64,000 nt of DNA from Oscarella lobularis (lineage: Eukaryota; Porifera; Homoscleromorpha; Homosclerophorida; Oscarellidae): assembly GCF_947507565.1 (NCBI RefSeq), contig NC_089191.1, positions 496,001 to 560,000 of the forward strand. The letters run 5' to 3'. Both the position numbers and the translations under genes were made by a program. The notes beneath the pieces are model-generated. The model saw only the letters and a list, made by a program, of their open reading frames with translations, ran no database searches and was not told the origin of the DNA. This document shows positions 48,798-60,173 of this stretch, in pieces. How positions within the stretch are numbered: position 1 is the stretch's first letter; each line of letters begins with the position of its first letter.

Positions 48798-49075
48798 TTC
48801 GATGCAAAGAACTCAAAAACGGCCGCGAATGAACCCGCGCGACGCGAAGAAACGAAGTTCTCTTTTCAAATACGCATGTGCAGAAGCCCACGTGCTCTTC
48901 TCGGCGCGATAGGCGCTGTTTTGTGGTCAATAGAGTGCCTAGTCACAAAAAATACAGTCGGCTTCATTGCCGTTCGAGTGTAGCGCTAATAAAGCGATAC
49001 AGTAGATTTCTGTAGATTTCTGTAGAGTTCTAGGTTTACAGTTAGCGCACTGTACCTCCGTCTCCACGTGCACAA
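48798..49075. promoter_or_regulatory. divergent promoter RCC1/CCT2 with two E-boxes
   Basis: 278 bp separate the two start codons. CACGTG occurs at 48889-48894 and at 49065-49070, the latter six bases before the CCT2 ATG. A short tandem motif (ctgtagatttctgtagattt) is repeated near 49000-49025. The layout suggests a shared promoter for two growth-related genes. Confidence 0.6.
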
Positions 49076-50758
49076 ATGGCCGTTCCCTTCTCGCTCGATC
49101 CCGTCTCTATCTTCAAAGAGGGCGCTGGCGAAGAAAAAGACGAAACGGCGCGCATCTCGTCGTTCGTTGGCGCCATCGCAATCGGCGATCTCGTCAAATC
49201 GACGCTCGGTCCAAAAGGAATGGACAAAATCCTAACAGGCGGTCGCCACGGCGGCGGCGGCGACAGCGTCATCGTCACAAACGACGGCGCGACGATACTC
49301 AAAGCGGTCGGCGTCGACAATCCGGCAGCGAAACTTCTAATCGACATATCGAAAGTCCAAGACGACGAAGTCGGCGACGGAACGACGAGCGTCGTCGTTC
49401 TCGCCGCCGAACTCCTGCGCGAAGCGGAGAAATTAGTCGCGCAGAAGATTCACCCGCAGGTGATCATCGCCGGCTGGCGAAAAGCGACGAACGAAGCGAG
49501 ACGACGGCTCGAAGAGCAAGCGGTCGACAACGGCGAGAGCCCGGATGTATTCTATAAGGACTTGATCAATATCGCGCACACGACTCTGAGCTCGAAGATT
49601 CTTCAACAGCAGCGCGATTTCTTTGCGAAAATGGCCGTCGACGCGGTGATGCGTTTGAAAGGGAGCACGAGTCTCGATCGAATTAAAATCGTGAAAAAAC
49701 TCGGCGGCGGCTTGCACGATTCCTATTTGGACGAGGGTTTTTTGCTGGAGAAGAAAATCGGTTTGAATCAGCCGAAGCGAGTCGAAAAGGCGAGAATTTT
49801 GATAGCGAACACGCCCATGGATACGGACAAAATCAAGGTGTTCGGATCGCGCGTTCGCGTCGATTCGACGGCGAAAATCGCCGAAATCGAAAAAGCCGAA
49901 AAGGAGAAAATGCAGAAGAAGGTCGCCAAGATCTTGTCGCACGACATCAACGTCTTCATCAATCGGCAACTCATCTATAATTATCCGGATCAGTTGTTCA
50001 GCGATGCGGGCGTCATGGCAATCGAGCACGCCGATTTCGAGGGAATCGAACAATTGGCCAAAGTGCTCGGCGGCGAAATCACGTCCACGTTCGATCATCC
50101 CGATCTCGTTAAGCTGGGTCATTGCGATTTGATCGAGGAGATCATGATCGGCGAGGATCGGCTCATTCGATTTTCCGGCGTCGCTCTCGGCGAGGCGTGC
50201 ACCGTTGTCTTGCGCGGCGCCACGCAGCAGATTCTCGACGAAGCCGAGCGTTCGCTTCATGACGCGCTCTGCGTTCTGAGTCAGACGACGCGCGAGACTC
50301 GCGTCATTTGCGGCGGCGGATGCGCCGAGATTGCCATGGCGAATGCCGTGTTTGCGCTCGCGCTGAAAACGCCGGGGAAGGAGGCGATCGCTATGGAGGC
50401 GTTCGGACGGGCGCTCTGTCAATTGCCTACGATTATCGCGGATAACGGGGGCTACGATAGCGCGGATTTGGTCGCGCAGATTAGGGCTGCTCACAATGAA
50501 GGAAAATCAACGTGTGGCCTAAGTAAGTATATAGAGACTATTGGGATATTAATCTTTTACTGATGGGGTCTTCTCTCTATTACAGATATGACTGATGGGA
50601 GTGTTGGGGATGTGAAAGCTCTAGGCGTGACGGAATCCTTTCTCGTCAAACGACAAGTATTGCTGTCGGCGTCCGAAGCAGCGGAAATGCTGCTTCGCGT
50701 CGACGACATCGTTAGGAATGCGCCACGACCCAGAAGACCCCATCCTAGGCATCATTAG
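49076..50758 (+). CDS. CCT2: T-complex protein 1 subunit beta (CCT2 chaperonin)
   Basis: Subunit of the cytosolic TRiC/CCT chaperonin that folds actin and tubulin. Exons 49076-50522 and 50586-50758 give about 539 residues (human 535). Diagnostic motifs include [46 protein letters not shown] (ATP-binding GDGTT), [105 protein letters not shown] and [14 protein letters not shown]. The short second exon carries [20 protein letters not shown] and the C-terminus. The single intron is 63 nt. Confidence 0.98.
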
Positions 50759-50840
50759 AAGTGAACTCTCACTGACTCTTCTTCTATGGTTTACGTGACG
50801 TTCTATGCTTGTTTGTCTGTCTATTTGTTTCGTCTCGCTC

Positions 50841-50846
50841 AATAAA
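50841..50846 (+). terminator. AATAAA polyadenylation signal of CCT2
   Basis: aataaa 83 bp after the CCT2 stop codon and 58 bp before the end of the convergent OSER1 gene; the two 3' ends probably nearly meet. Confidence 0.6.
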
Positions 50847-50903
50847 CCAACTCTGATTGCTACTCACTGTACTCTGCATTTAGATCTTATTGACATTTAT
50901 GTG

Positions 50904-51335
50904 CTATGTGTACATGAGTTGGGCCATAGGGGACATTTCCTTCGGAATATGAAGGAAATCGTCAAAGTAGGCGGCCAATTCGTTTACCGAGACACATTCC
51001 TCGCTTTCCTTTCGCTCTCGTTTACCTTTTGACGACGCGTCGGCGTCCGATTGGTTGACGGGGTCCGTCTGTGTTGAAGCGCCTCCTTTTCGACGTTTCT
51101 CCTTTCGTAGACGTCCCGGAAGACTTCGAGAACGCTTGTGAGACGTCGATAATGACTTCGGCTCGGGCGAATAGCCTTTCGGCGGCTTTTTCGACTCCGA
51201 AACGGGCCTAAACAAGAATGACGTCACTCTCGAGAACGACACGAGCGAATTTCTTCACGCGCGACGATCTTACCCGACGGTATCAACGCGTAATCGCTTA
51301 AAACTTCGCTGCAAATCGTCGGCGACAGAACACAT
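50904..51335 (-). CDS. OSER1: oxidative-stress-responsive serine-rich protein 1 homologue, short
   Basis: Exons 51274-51335 and 50904-51207 give about 121 residues, much shorter than human OSER1 (about 290). The N-terminus MCSVADDLQRSFKRLRVDTV resembles the SLQTAFKKLRVDASG start of OSER1, and the C-terminus ELAAYFDDFLHIPKEMSPMA resembles its conserved end. The middle is Ser/Lys/Arg-rich. OSER1 is a FOXO-induced nuclear protein in animals. Start and end agree with the family while the serine-rich centre is reduced; identification rests on those two short blocks. Confidence 0.65.
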
Positions 51336-51473
51336 CGAAAGTTTCGGAGGGGACAAGATTTCCCTTACCGCGCTTTAGCTGTACGTAAGCCCCCAAAAAT
51401 ATCAAATGATGAACCGTTATCCTTATTTTATCAGAAAAACTAAGTCAGCACCTTCCCTTCTGGTATAAAAAAT

Positions 51474-52532
51474 TTATAAGTAGGGAGCAAGAAGCTCATC
51501 TATTGTTCCTGGACCCCAATGTGTTAATTGATCCTTATAAAAAATCATATATAAATACGCATCAACGAAACCTCACTCTTTTACCTGGGGTAAATACAAG
51601 CAAATACTGGACAATTTAAAGACAATAGATTTACTCTATAATAACGCCCCAGAAATTATATGAAAATTTGATGAAGAGTATTTCTTACCGGCAGGTGCTG
51701 CCTGTCTATGAAGAGAAACATCGATTGCGCTGGATTATTAATAATCAAACCCGTCTTGTCCTTCCGAGCGAGCAAACGTATTAGCTGTCGCTCGTAGTCG
51801 TTGTGATCATACTCAAAGTCAGCCTAAAAGAACAGAAAATCAATAGAAAAAATTCAATTTTACCAGTTACCACATAGCGAGACCTTGAGAGGTTTATAGG
51901 ATTCGTCCCCTTCGCCTTTCCACTTGGAAAACAAAAGACAGACAATCTTATCGATGTCGTTTCGAGGCCACAGGAAAAAATCCATCTCCTGCGTGCATCC
52001 AATAACATCCTAGAAGCCAAAAAAATAATAAAAAAACGCCCAAAGAAATCGATAAGCAAACACGACTCACCTTTCTCATGCTCTGATAACGAGGTGCGTG
52101 CAACTGAACGACGTCTTTTTCCAGCAATTCCAACGAGCTTTCGAGAGAATACGCTTCTTCCTGGGGAGAGAAAACAAAACCAAAAATCCTTTTCGAGCTC
52201 CGCCCCTCTCCGCTCTTTATCTCACCTTGACTCCTCTCAGTATGCTCTCCTCGTAATTATTCGTCATAACGGGAACCACTTCGGCCATTTCGAACAGAGC
52301 CGGACGTTTTTTCTAAACGAATTTACGTCTTCGCATTGCGTCTCGCCGGAGAGGAGAGGGGGGGCCCCTCCCCTTTCCGCCTCTGACGACTGTTCTCTCT
52401 TGCCTTATCCTTGAAGAGAAATATCAAGTACATTTTGAAATCGAATTGATCGGCGAGCGATTCTCGTTTTTTTCGCAATTGCTGTCGCAAGCGAAAGAGC
52501 GTCGCTTGCTTTCGGGACGATCCGTCCGCCAT
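51474..52532 (-). CDS. C6orf62: C6orf62 homologue, conserved protein of unknown function
   Basis: Exons 52404-52532, 52226-52312, 52070-52160, 51884-52009, 51689-51823, 51585-51635 and 51474-51533 give about 226 residues (human 229). Nearly every block matches: [145 protein letters not shown] and [11 protein letters not shown] at the stop. No catalytic motif is known. Intron 1 uses a GC donor (aag|gcaaga). The extreme conservation from this animal to human implies a core cellular role. Confidence 0.92.
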
Positions 52533-52687
52533 CGTGCGCGCGAAGAGGCCCCTGCTCGTTCAGATGCGATTATCGATGCACCATGCACCGGGCGATGAGG
52601 GAAGAAGTTCGCTGCCAGACCAATATGCCGAGTTTCCTCGAAAAACAGACGCGAATCGATATTCGCGCATGCGCTTGGAGTCAAAAC
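52533..52687. promoter_or_regulatory. divergent spacer C6orf62/CENPW
   Basis: 155 bp between the two start codons (using the CENPW ATG at 52688). Two further ATGs on the plus strand (52534, 52583) open frames of about 95 codons running into or across CENPW, so leader length is uncertain. It probably acts in both directions. Confidence 0.45.
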
Positions 52688-53012
52688 ATGGCCAAGACGA
52701 AATTGGCGTCGAAAAAGCGCAAGCGACAAGCCAGAATCATATCGACAAAGCTAAAGCCTTGGGTAGAACGATTCCGAAGTGTCAATCGAATAAATGGCGA
52801 CGTTTATTCGATAGCTTGCCATAGAAGGAGAACTCTTCCTCCGAAAATTAGCAAAGGAAGCTCAACTTGAAGCGAGAAAAGCCGGACAGTCGACTATAAC
52901 CGAGCAGCACGTAAAAGCCGTAGAAAAGGTAAAAGAATAGTCAATTTTTTAACGTGGGCGCGATCGTACCTTCTCTCTTGTGTAGAACGTTCTCAAGGCA
53001 TTCAAAGGCTAA
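52688..53012 (+). CDS. CENPW: centromere protein W homologue (histone fold)
   Basis: CENP-W pairs with CENP-T in the constitutive centromere network. The second exon (52825-52928) encodes ELFLRKLAKEAQLEARKAGQ then STITEQHVKAVEK, aligning with the CENP-W helix 2-3 segment (LLFVHRLAEE...INKEHVLAAAKVI). The last exon (52986-53012) adds NVLKAFKG and stops. The first exon begins MAKTKLASKKRKRQARIIST and is basic like the human start. A 46-nt intron (52779-52824, gtgtca...catag) joins in frame, giving about 73 residues. Without it the frame continues as GDVYSIAC, which also resembles the human helix (GDLLVHLNC) but is out of phase with exon 2, so exon 1's end is uncertain. Confidence 0.72.
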
Positions 53013-53094
53013 GAAAGACGCACGTAACTTCGAATTGATATATGTACTTGAAAGTATTGCGTAGTCACAAATATACTGTATAAGAATGAGTCGT

Positions 53095-54580
53095 TCAGTG
53101 AGGGTCCGTAGTTCTTCCTGATGGACGTGTCCCACTTATATCCGATTTGATTTCCTCTATGCTTTGTCTCGGTAATACCTGCGCTCTGTTTCTCCTTTCT
53201 CCCGCCGCTGGAAGGGAGTGGAGTTCGACTGGGACGTTCCCTGATACTGTACTGGCCAGTAAGTCTTCCTCCTCTTCGGCCAGCTTCTTCGCTATTTCAG
53301 CGTCTTCTTCCTCCTGTTTCTTACGACGTTCTTTCTCTAGTTCTTCCTCTTCCTTTTGCAATTGTGCTCCTATCAATTCGTCCTAAGCACACACACAAAA
53401 AAAAACTCAAGCCATTGTGTAAATCTAATATAATGATCCTCACTAAGACTAAATGGTTCGTTGTTCGGCCACCAGTGGCCCTTGGGGTATCGTCTTCGTT
53501 TTGAGTTGCTTCAGTATTAAATTGTCTCTGCAGCTTCCGAGCCAATTCCGCGTCCTTATCCTCCTGACTTAGACGTTTCTAATGAGCAGTCTCTACTTTT
53601 CATATGTACCTATAATTCATATCCTCACCTGTTGTAAATGGCTTCTAGCTGGCAAAGAAAACGATTCGTCTGTTTCTGAAGGGCTGAAGTGTGGCGATGC
53701 AAACGAACGACTGCTCATGCTCATATCCAAACTTCTCCTCCTCAGTTCATCTTCCCGGTTGTCAAGCCTTTTCTCCCTTTCCATTGCTCGTCTCTCCTTT
53801 CGACGCAATTCGTCTTCTCTTATAACGAGCCTATTCTTTTCCTCTGCGAGACTCGTTTTCAACGTTTCCATATCATTGTCTTTTTTCTTCGCGTCAATTC
53901 TCATCTGCGTCATTTGTTCTTCCATTGCCTGCATTTTTTGATCACTTTTCATTCTGTCAAGTTCCATTTGATCCCAACCCTTCTTCTGCTCGTCTGCACG
54001 CGTTCTCAATGCCAAAATTTCTCTCCGAAGCTTTTCACTCTCTATCTTAAGCCGTTGACTTTCTTCTCTCTCCCTTTTTAACTCCTCGTCAAATGTTATC
54101 CTAGCAGCGCTCGCCTTTCGTTCCAATTCCAGGCATTTTTCCTTCCACTCTCCTCCAAGGACGGCACCATGAGTGATACTCTCCGGCGCGTCATACAAAT
54201 CAAGAGAAATTCCTTTTTGAATCTTTTCATTTCGCGACTGATGGTGCATTTTGACAGGAGGCATCGAACAATACATATCCGCAGACGATATCTGTTCAGA
54301 GTCCTCGTGATCTTCGATAGGAGGCAAGAGAATTGGTTGAGTCGTCTCTGGTATCGGCTCTGAAACGCTTTTCTACAATCGATTTTTAGAGTTATTAGAT
54401 ATAGATTATGAAGATGATGAATGATGTACTTTGACTAATTTTGTTCTTGGTCTCGGCTTCGGAACAGGTCTTCGCGTTTGGGGGCTTCTGCGAGTTTTTA
54501 CTTTCTTAGCTCGACTATGAGTGGTGTTTTGAGACTTACTGTGTCGGTTCTGAGGAAGCGCGAGATCTGTAGAGATCCAT
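53095..54580 (-). CDS. coiled-coil protein with candidate ubiquitin-binding (MIU) motifs
   Basis: Exons 53629-54372, 53444-53578 and 53095-53382 are clear; an upstream exon near 54425-54500 encodes a basic Pro-rich piece (RRPVPKPRPRTK, a PxxPxR SH3-ligand pattern), and a possible first exon (54540-54580, MDLYRSRASSEPT) does not join it in phase. The large exon carries a long Glu/Arg/Lys coiled coil (about 150 residues). The last two exons contain DKDAELARKLQRQF and EEDAEIAKKLAEEEEDLL, matching the D/E-x-x-(I/L)-A-x-x-L-x-x-E logic of MIU ubiquitin-binding helices (as in CCDC50 or RNF168). The full identity is not recognised. It ends 83 bp from the convergent CENPW stop. Confidence 0.68.
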
Positions 54581-54811
54581 GGATGCTTGGCTGTCGAGGA
54601 AACCGGAAAAATTCTCTCAATCGAGTGTTTTTCTCGCTTGAATTTGCCTCACCCAGACTCGCTGACTGCAGATTCGTACATGTTCTCTTCTTCCATAGCG
54701 AATTTCGGTTGCAATTCGCTGTTACGGAAAGTCGATTGATTTCAACTCATACAAATTCCCGTGACTCAAGGGGGGCGACTCAAGGGGACTCTGGGGACTC
54801 TGGCCGTGCGA
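54581..54811. promoter_or_regulatory. divergent spacer before SRP14
   Basis: 231 bp between the possible first exon of the coiled-coil gene and the SRP14 ATG. It includes direct repeats gactcaagggg (twice, about 54773-54792) and ggggactct (twice), immediately upstream of SRP14. Confidence 0.4.
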
Positions 54812-55317
54812 TGGTGCTTTTAGACAACGACGGAGTGAGCCAAAGTGCAATTAATTGCGTTCTACGATGACTCAGTTTACTAGTTCCTCTCGGAATTGAC
54901 TCGCATGTTCGAAAAATCGAAATTGAGCGGATCCATCTTTCTCACCATGAAAAAATGTACTTCTTTTGCCTACTTGACTCGATTAGTCTTCCATCGGTTG
55001 AGTTCTTAGACACTGGGAAGGAGAAACCGACTTCGCGAAAATTGAAAGGCTCTGAAGTTCCTGTAGACTCGGAAATCAATAAATGTTTATTGCGAGCTAC
55101 AGTGGGAAGAAAAAAGAAGATTTCCACAATAATTAGCTCTAAGGATGTTACAAAATTTCAAATGGTTCGCTTTGCACCAAAATTATAGTAGCAAATTGAA
55201 TTAGGATATTTTGTACAGGCATATGCTAATTTATTGAAGGCGAATATAGACTCACTAAAGAAAAGAGACAAAAAGGGACAGAAAAGAAGCAAGCAGAGTA
55301 CGAAGGCGGGACACTAG
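54812..55317 (+). CDS. SRP14: signal recognition particle 14 kDa protein
   Basis: Binds the Alu domain of SRP RNA with SRP9 and mediates translational pausing. Exons 54812-54835, 54885-54956, 55010-55164 and 55219-55317 give about 116 residues. The assembled N-terminus MVLLDNDGFLSELTRMFEKS parallels human MVLLESEQFLTELTRLFQK. SGSIFLTMKKYTG, SEINKCLLRATVG, KKKISTIISSKDVTKFQM and AYANLLKANIDSLKKRDKKG follow the family. The first exon is only 24 nt, and exons are split across frames, so the gene is invisible as one open frame. The last 39 bases are duplicated at 58206-58245 (see the segmental duplication). Confidence 0.93.
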
Positions 55318-55377
55318 ATTAGACTAATAGTTTTAACACTGTACGTACCTTGTGTTTTGCAATTCTTCATACATACC

Positions 55378-55383
55378 AATAAA
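55378..55383 (+). terminator. AATAAA polyadenylation signal of SRP14
   Basis: aataaa 61 bp beyond the SRP14 stop, in the 184-bp convergent space before the kinase gene's stop codon. Confidence 0.55.
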
Positions 55384-55501
55384 GGCAGCTTCGTCTGACT
55401 GTTGACATTTGACTTCTGTTAGAGTGAAAGAAGAAAAGTGAAAGACTTCCGTTGAGTGAAAGAAGAAAAGTCTTGCCAGTTGGATAGTAGTAGTAAATAC
55501 T

Positions 55502-57464
55502 TTACAGCATTGTTTCTATCCTTGAAACAGCCACGTCAGCACTAGGTCTTAGCTCTGGCTTGAAGTCCAAAAGAGAGTTGACGAGTGTGCAGAACTCCTG
55601 AGGAAAGTCTCGATCTAGTCTTGGTAGCTTTGGAATGTCGGACGTTTTGTAGCCTCTTTGGTCCAATTTGGCAAATGGGCGCTGGCCGCAAATCTCGTGA
55701 ATCAAAACTCCTACCGCCCATATATCTTGTCGGCTGCAATCAACAAAAGAATTTGGCGATGCGCTTAATATTTCAGGAGCCATGTGAGCCGGATTTCCTC
55801 CAAGGCTTCCGCCCACTTGGTGCAAAAGCTTCATTTTATCATCCAATTCAATTGCTGTTCCAAAATCGCAAATTTTTAAAGTTCCATCCTCAGATACTAA
55901 AATGTTGTTAAGCTTTAGGTCGCGATGAACGATGAAGTTGCTCGAAAGATGGCGAACTCCCCTCAGAATGTGCAAAGTCCATTCTAAAACTTTTCTAATC
56001 TAGGGAAAATAATCAGTTTCTCGTTGGCTAACAATTGCTACGTACTGTTAGCTCCTTTTCTTGTCTGGCGTTCTCTGCAAGAGCGTCCAATGAGTTGGGG
56101 TGGTCTTCTAACACAAGGAAAAGAGAAAGTGCGCGAGCTTCTTCTGCCACTTCAGGAGGAAGGTCGGGAAATTGACTGGAATCGATCCTGTCATAGAAAA
56201 AAGCGTACAAACGGACAATGTTCTTGTGACGTGGAAGTGACGACAGAACATCGTACTCACTTTTGTAGTAGCTACGAACCTAAACACTAGATGATGGTAA
56301 GCCGTAAAAATCAATCAGCCAACTAACCTTAGTGTAAGTTGAATAACTGAAAATGTTAAAGAGCACCTTGAGAGCAAAGACTTTGTGTCCGAAACGGAGA
56401 AGACGACGGTTTGTGCATTTTGCTAAGAAAACAGCTCCTTCACATCCACTAGCAACTAATCTGATCACAGAGAAGTCTTTTGCTTGACACGAGAACAGCA
56501 TTGTTATGAGCTCAAGCTCTTGATCAGCGTCAGTCTGTGACAACAATGAGGTCGTTTCGTCGACGCCGATTTGTAAAGTTTCTTCCAACTGTCTTCCTTT
56601 CAGCAACCGCTTGTACTTTTTGTCCAAGTCATTGTACGCAATTTGTAGCGCATCCAACTGCTCTTCTAGTTCTTTTTCATGCTCTTCTGACTCTTTTCGA
56701 GCAGAACGCTCTAGTTTCAGAGATTTTGCGTCTATAGACTCATTCCTTTCACATAACCTTTCCAGTTCTTCAGAAGGCAACAACGCTATAGACGAATAGC
56801 TACAAACAGCCCCTTCAGTTTTGTTCTCAAAGCTTTCACGCTGTTTCAGCGGCTCCTTTCCTATCTCTCGTTTCTCGTTTCTTCGAGCTGAAAACGGTTC
56901 TTTTGATACTTCGACACTTTCTCTTGATCCCGCGCTAGCTGATTCAGTTAGTTGAGTGGAACAATAACCGGAGACCATCGTACTATGATACGGTTTAGTA
57001 CCAGCACCTTCGGCTTGATGATCCTTCGTTTCACGGAGAAAAGCAGACTTAGATCCAGTACTTTCTCTTAATTCCCCACTTCCTGAATAACCACTTGTTG
57101 TTGTCGAAGTAGATGATGGCTCAACATAACTTGAAGCGCGTTCAGAACGGCGTACTTCTTCTGGCAATCTCTTGCTCTCGTTCGTCTTACGGGGGAAAGT
57201 AGAAGGATCAAGTAAGTCAGTGCGAACCCTAATAAATGGGCTTAGAACATGAGTAAAGCTCGCCAATTCGTCTTCTGCTTGCATCGACATTACGGCTTTC
57301 TGCTCCATTCTGTGCTCTTCTCCTGTACTCTTTTTTCTAAAAGCAGTCGGTGCTCGTGAATCAAGCTTTCTCTCATCGACTTCGCGAGAAAAGGGCTCTT
57401 CGAACGTAGGTGACAAGGAAGACGATCCTGTCCCGTGCATCCACTTTCTTTTGCCGGAGTCCAT
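55502..57464 (-). CDS. PINK1-like protein kinase, copy A
   Basis: Exons 56328-57464, 56046-56279 and 55502-55999 give about 622 residues. The N-terminal 300 residues are Ser/Glu-rich and disordered, followed by a coiled coil (HEKELEEQLDALQIAYNDLD). The kinase domain has a Gly loop (GCEGAVFLAK), the beta-3 Lys in FALKVLFN, the catalytic loop HRDLKLNN, DFG (ICDFGTAIEL), MAPEIL, DIWAVGVLIHEICGQRPF and SLLDFKPELRPS. The GGNPAHMAPE segment, the WAVG..IHEI block and the long insertion before helix D resemble PINK1, but there is no mitochondrial targeting or membrane segment. All key catalytic residues are present, so it is likely active. The start ATG 57464 matches the MD- start of copy B. Confidence 0.85.
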
Positions 57465-57629
57465 TGTCAGCAACGTGTAACGCAACTTCAAGTGCTCGAC
57501 TTCAAATCCTAAATCGCTAGCGGACAGTTAGATGCAGGGACTATACGTACAGTAGGCATGCGTACACGGGAGATCCCCCCATGATCCCCCGGGGATGCAA
57601 TGACGGCTATATATTACGAAAAAACTTTC

Positions 57630-58205
<576 letters not shown>

Positions 58206-58206
<1 letters not shown>

Positions 58207-58245
58207 CAGAAAAGAAGCAAACAGAATACAAAAGCAAGACACTAG
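58206..58245 (+). pseudogene. SRP14 3'-tip remnant
   Basis: The 39 bp from cagaaaagaagc to tag match the last codons of SRP14 (QKRSKQSTKAGH then stop), here QKRSKQNTKARH then stop. There is no upstream SRP14 sequence; GNL2-derived sequence abuts it. It marks the duplication breakpoint. Confidence 0.88.
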
Positions 58246-58313
58246 ACTAGGCACTGGACTAATAGAAAAAAAGAAAGAAGAAAAGTCTTGCCAGTTGGAT
58301 AGCAGTAAATACT

Positions 58314-60173
58314 CTACAGAAGCAAAGTTTCCACCCTTGAAACAGCCACGCCAGCACTAGGTCTTAGCTCTGGCTTGAAGTCCAAAAGAGAGTTGACGAG
58401 TTTGCAGAACTCCTGAGGAAAGTCTCGGTCAAGTCTTGGTAGCTTTGGAATGTCCGCCGTTTTGTATCCTCTTTGGTCCAATTTGGCAAATGGGCGCTGG
58501 CCGCAAATCTCGTGAATCAAAACTCCCACCGCCCATACATCTTGTCGGCTACAATCAACCAAAGAATTTGGTGATGCATTTAAAATTTCAGGAGCCATGT
58601 GAGCCGGATTTCCTCCAAGACTTCCACCCACAGTGTGCAAAAGCTTCATTTCCTCGTTCAATTCAATTGCCGTGCCGAAGTCGCAAATTTTTAGAGTTCC
58701 ATCCGCAGATACTAAAATGTGGCTCAGCTTTAGGTCGCGATGAGCGACGAAGTTTTCAGAGAGATGCTTAACTCCCCTCAGAATCTGGAAAGTCCATTCC
58801 AGAACTTTTCTCACCTAGCGAAATAGTCAGTTTCTCGTTGGCTAAGAATTGCTACGCACCGTTAGCTTGTTTTCTTGTCTGGCGATCTCTATAACAGCTT
58901 CCAGCGTGCTGGGGTGGTCTTCTAACACAAGGAAAAGAGAAAGTGCACGAGCTTCTGCCACGTTAGCAGGAAGTTCGGGAAATTGACTGGAATCAATCTT
59001 GTCATAGAAAAAAGCGTAAAGACGGACAATGTTCTTGTGACGTGGAAGTGCCAACAGAACATCGTACTCACTTCTGTAGCGGGTACCTGCCTATAAGAAA
59101 TACATACTAGACGATGGTAAGTCATAAGAATCAATCAGCCAGCTAACCCTAGTGTAAGTTGAATAACTGAAAATGTTAAAGAGCACCTTGAGAGCGAATA
59201 CATTGTATTTGAAACGGTGAAGACGGCGATTTGTGCATTTCGCTAAGAAGACAGCTCCTTCACATCGACTGGCGACTAATCTGATCACAGAAAAGTCTAT
59301 CGCTTGACAGGAGAGTAACGTGGTTACAAGTTCAAGTTCTTGCTCAGCATCTATCTGCGACAATTGCGAGGCCACGTCAATTTGACAAGTTTCTTTTAAC
59401 TGTGTTTCCTGCAGCAGCTTTTTGTACTTTTCCTTCAAGTCGTTGTGCTCAAGTTCCAGTGTATCACATTTCCTGAACAGTTCTTTTTCGTGATCTTCTG
59501 ATTGTTTTCGATACTTACGCTCTGCTAGCAAATAACGTGCCTTCACAACCCCATCCCGTGTACATTCCATATTCAGTTCTTCAGTAGACAGAAACTCTAA
59601 CTCCATAGTAGACGAAAGTGTTTCTTCAGCCATTGGAGCTCCTGCCCTATAGTTTTCATCGTTTAGTGCTACTGATGGATCTTTTGATACTTCACTACTT
59701 TCCCTAGCCGACTGGGAAGAATTAAAACCACTGTCAACACGACAAGTCAATGTTGAACTCGAAGCTGCTTCTGACAATTGCTCTTCTTTTACTTTACGGT
59801 AGGACTCGCTAGGAGTAGATTGAAGCACTTCACTAGCTGACTGGGAAGAAAAACCACTGTCAACACGACGACTCAACGTTGAAATCGCTTCTCGCCTTTC
59901 CTTTATTTTAGGGTTACGACGGAACTCGAACTCAGTAGATTTCATGAGTGACGAAAGTGGATAAAGAACAGGTTTATGAAACCCGCGACTATACTCCTGG
60001 GAAAAAATCACCAAATCGTCGTCTGCCGCTGAGGCCGCTGAAGCCGCGGGTTTCAAAGCAGTCGGTGTCCGAACAGCGGCAACGAGCCGCCTCTCTTTGA
60101 CTTTGTCTTTAGACAGGGAGTTAGGGTTAGGCTCGTCGATTCGCGAGGCCACTTTGCGCTCGCCAAAGTCCAT
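58314..60173 (-). CDS. PINK1-like protein kinase, copy B, altered catalytic loop
   Basis: Exons 59148-60173, 58860-59090 and 58314-58814 give about 585 residues with the same exon structure as copy A. The kinase core is nearly identical (RCEGAVFLAKCTNRR, FALKVLFNIFSYSTYT, ICDFGTAIEL, MAPEILNASPNS, DVWAVGVLIHEICGQRPF). The N-terminal region has diverged far more: shorter, with its own internal repeats (VDSGFSSQSASE, VDSGFNSSQSARE). The catalytic loop reads HRDLKLSH instead of HRDLKLNN, replacing the conserved Asn that coordinates the second metal, and the Gly loop starts RCEG rather than GCEG. It may be weakly active or a pseudokinase. Confidence 0.84.

Noticed and set aside
54478-54870. Single plus-strand open frame of 130 codons over the SRP14 start
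   Set aside because: It is a wrong frame through the upstream spacer; the true SRP14 begins at 54812 with a 24-nt first exon.
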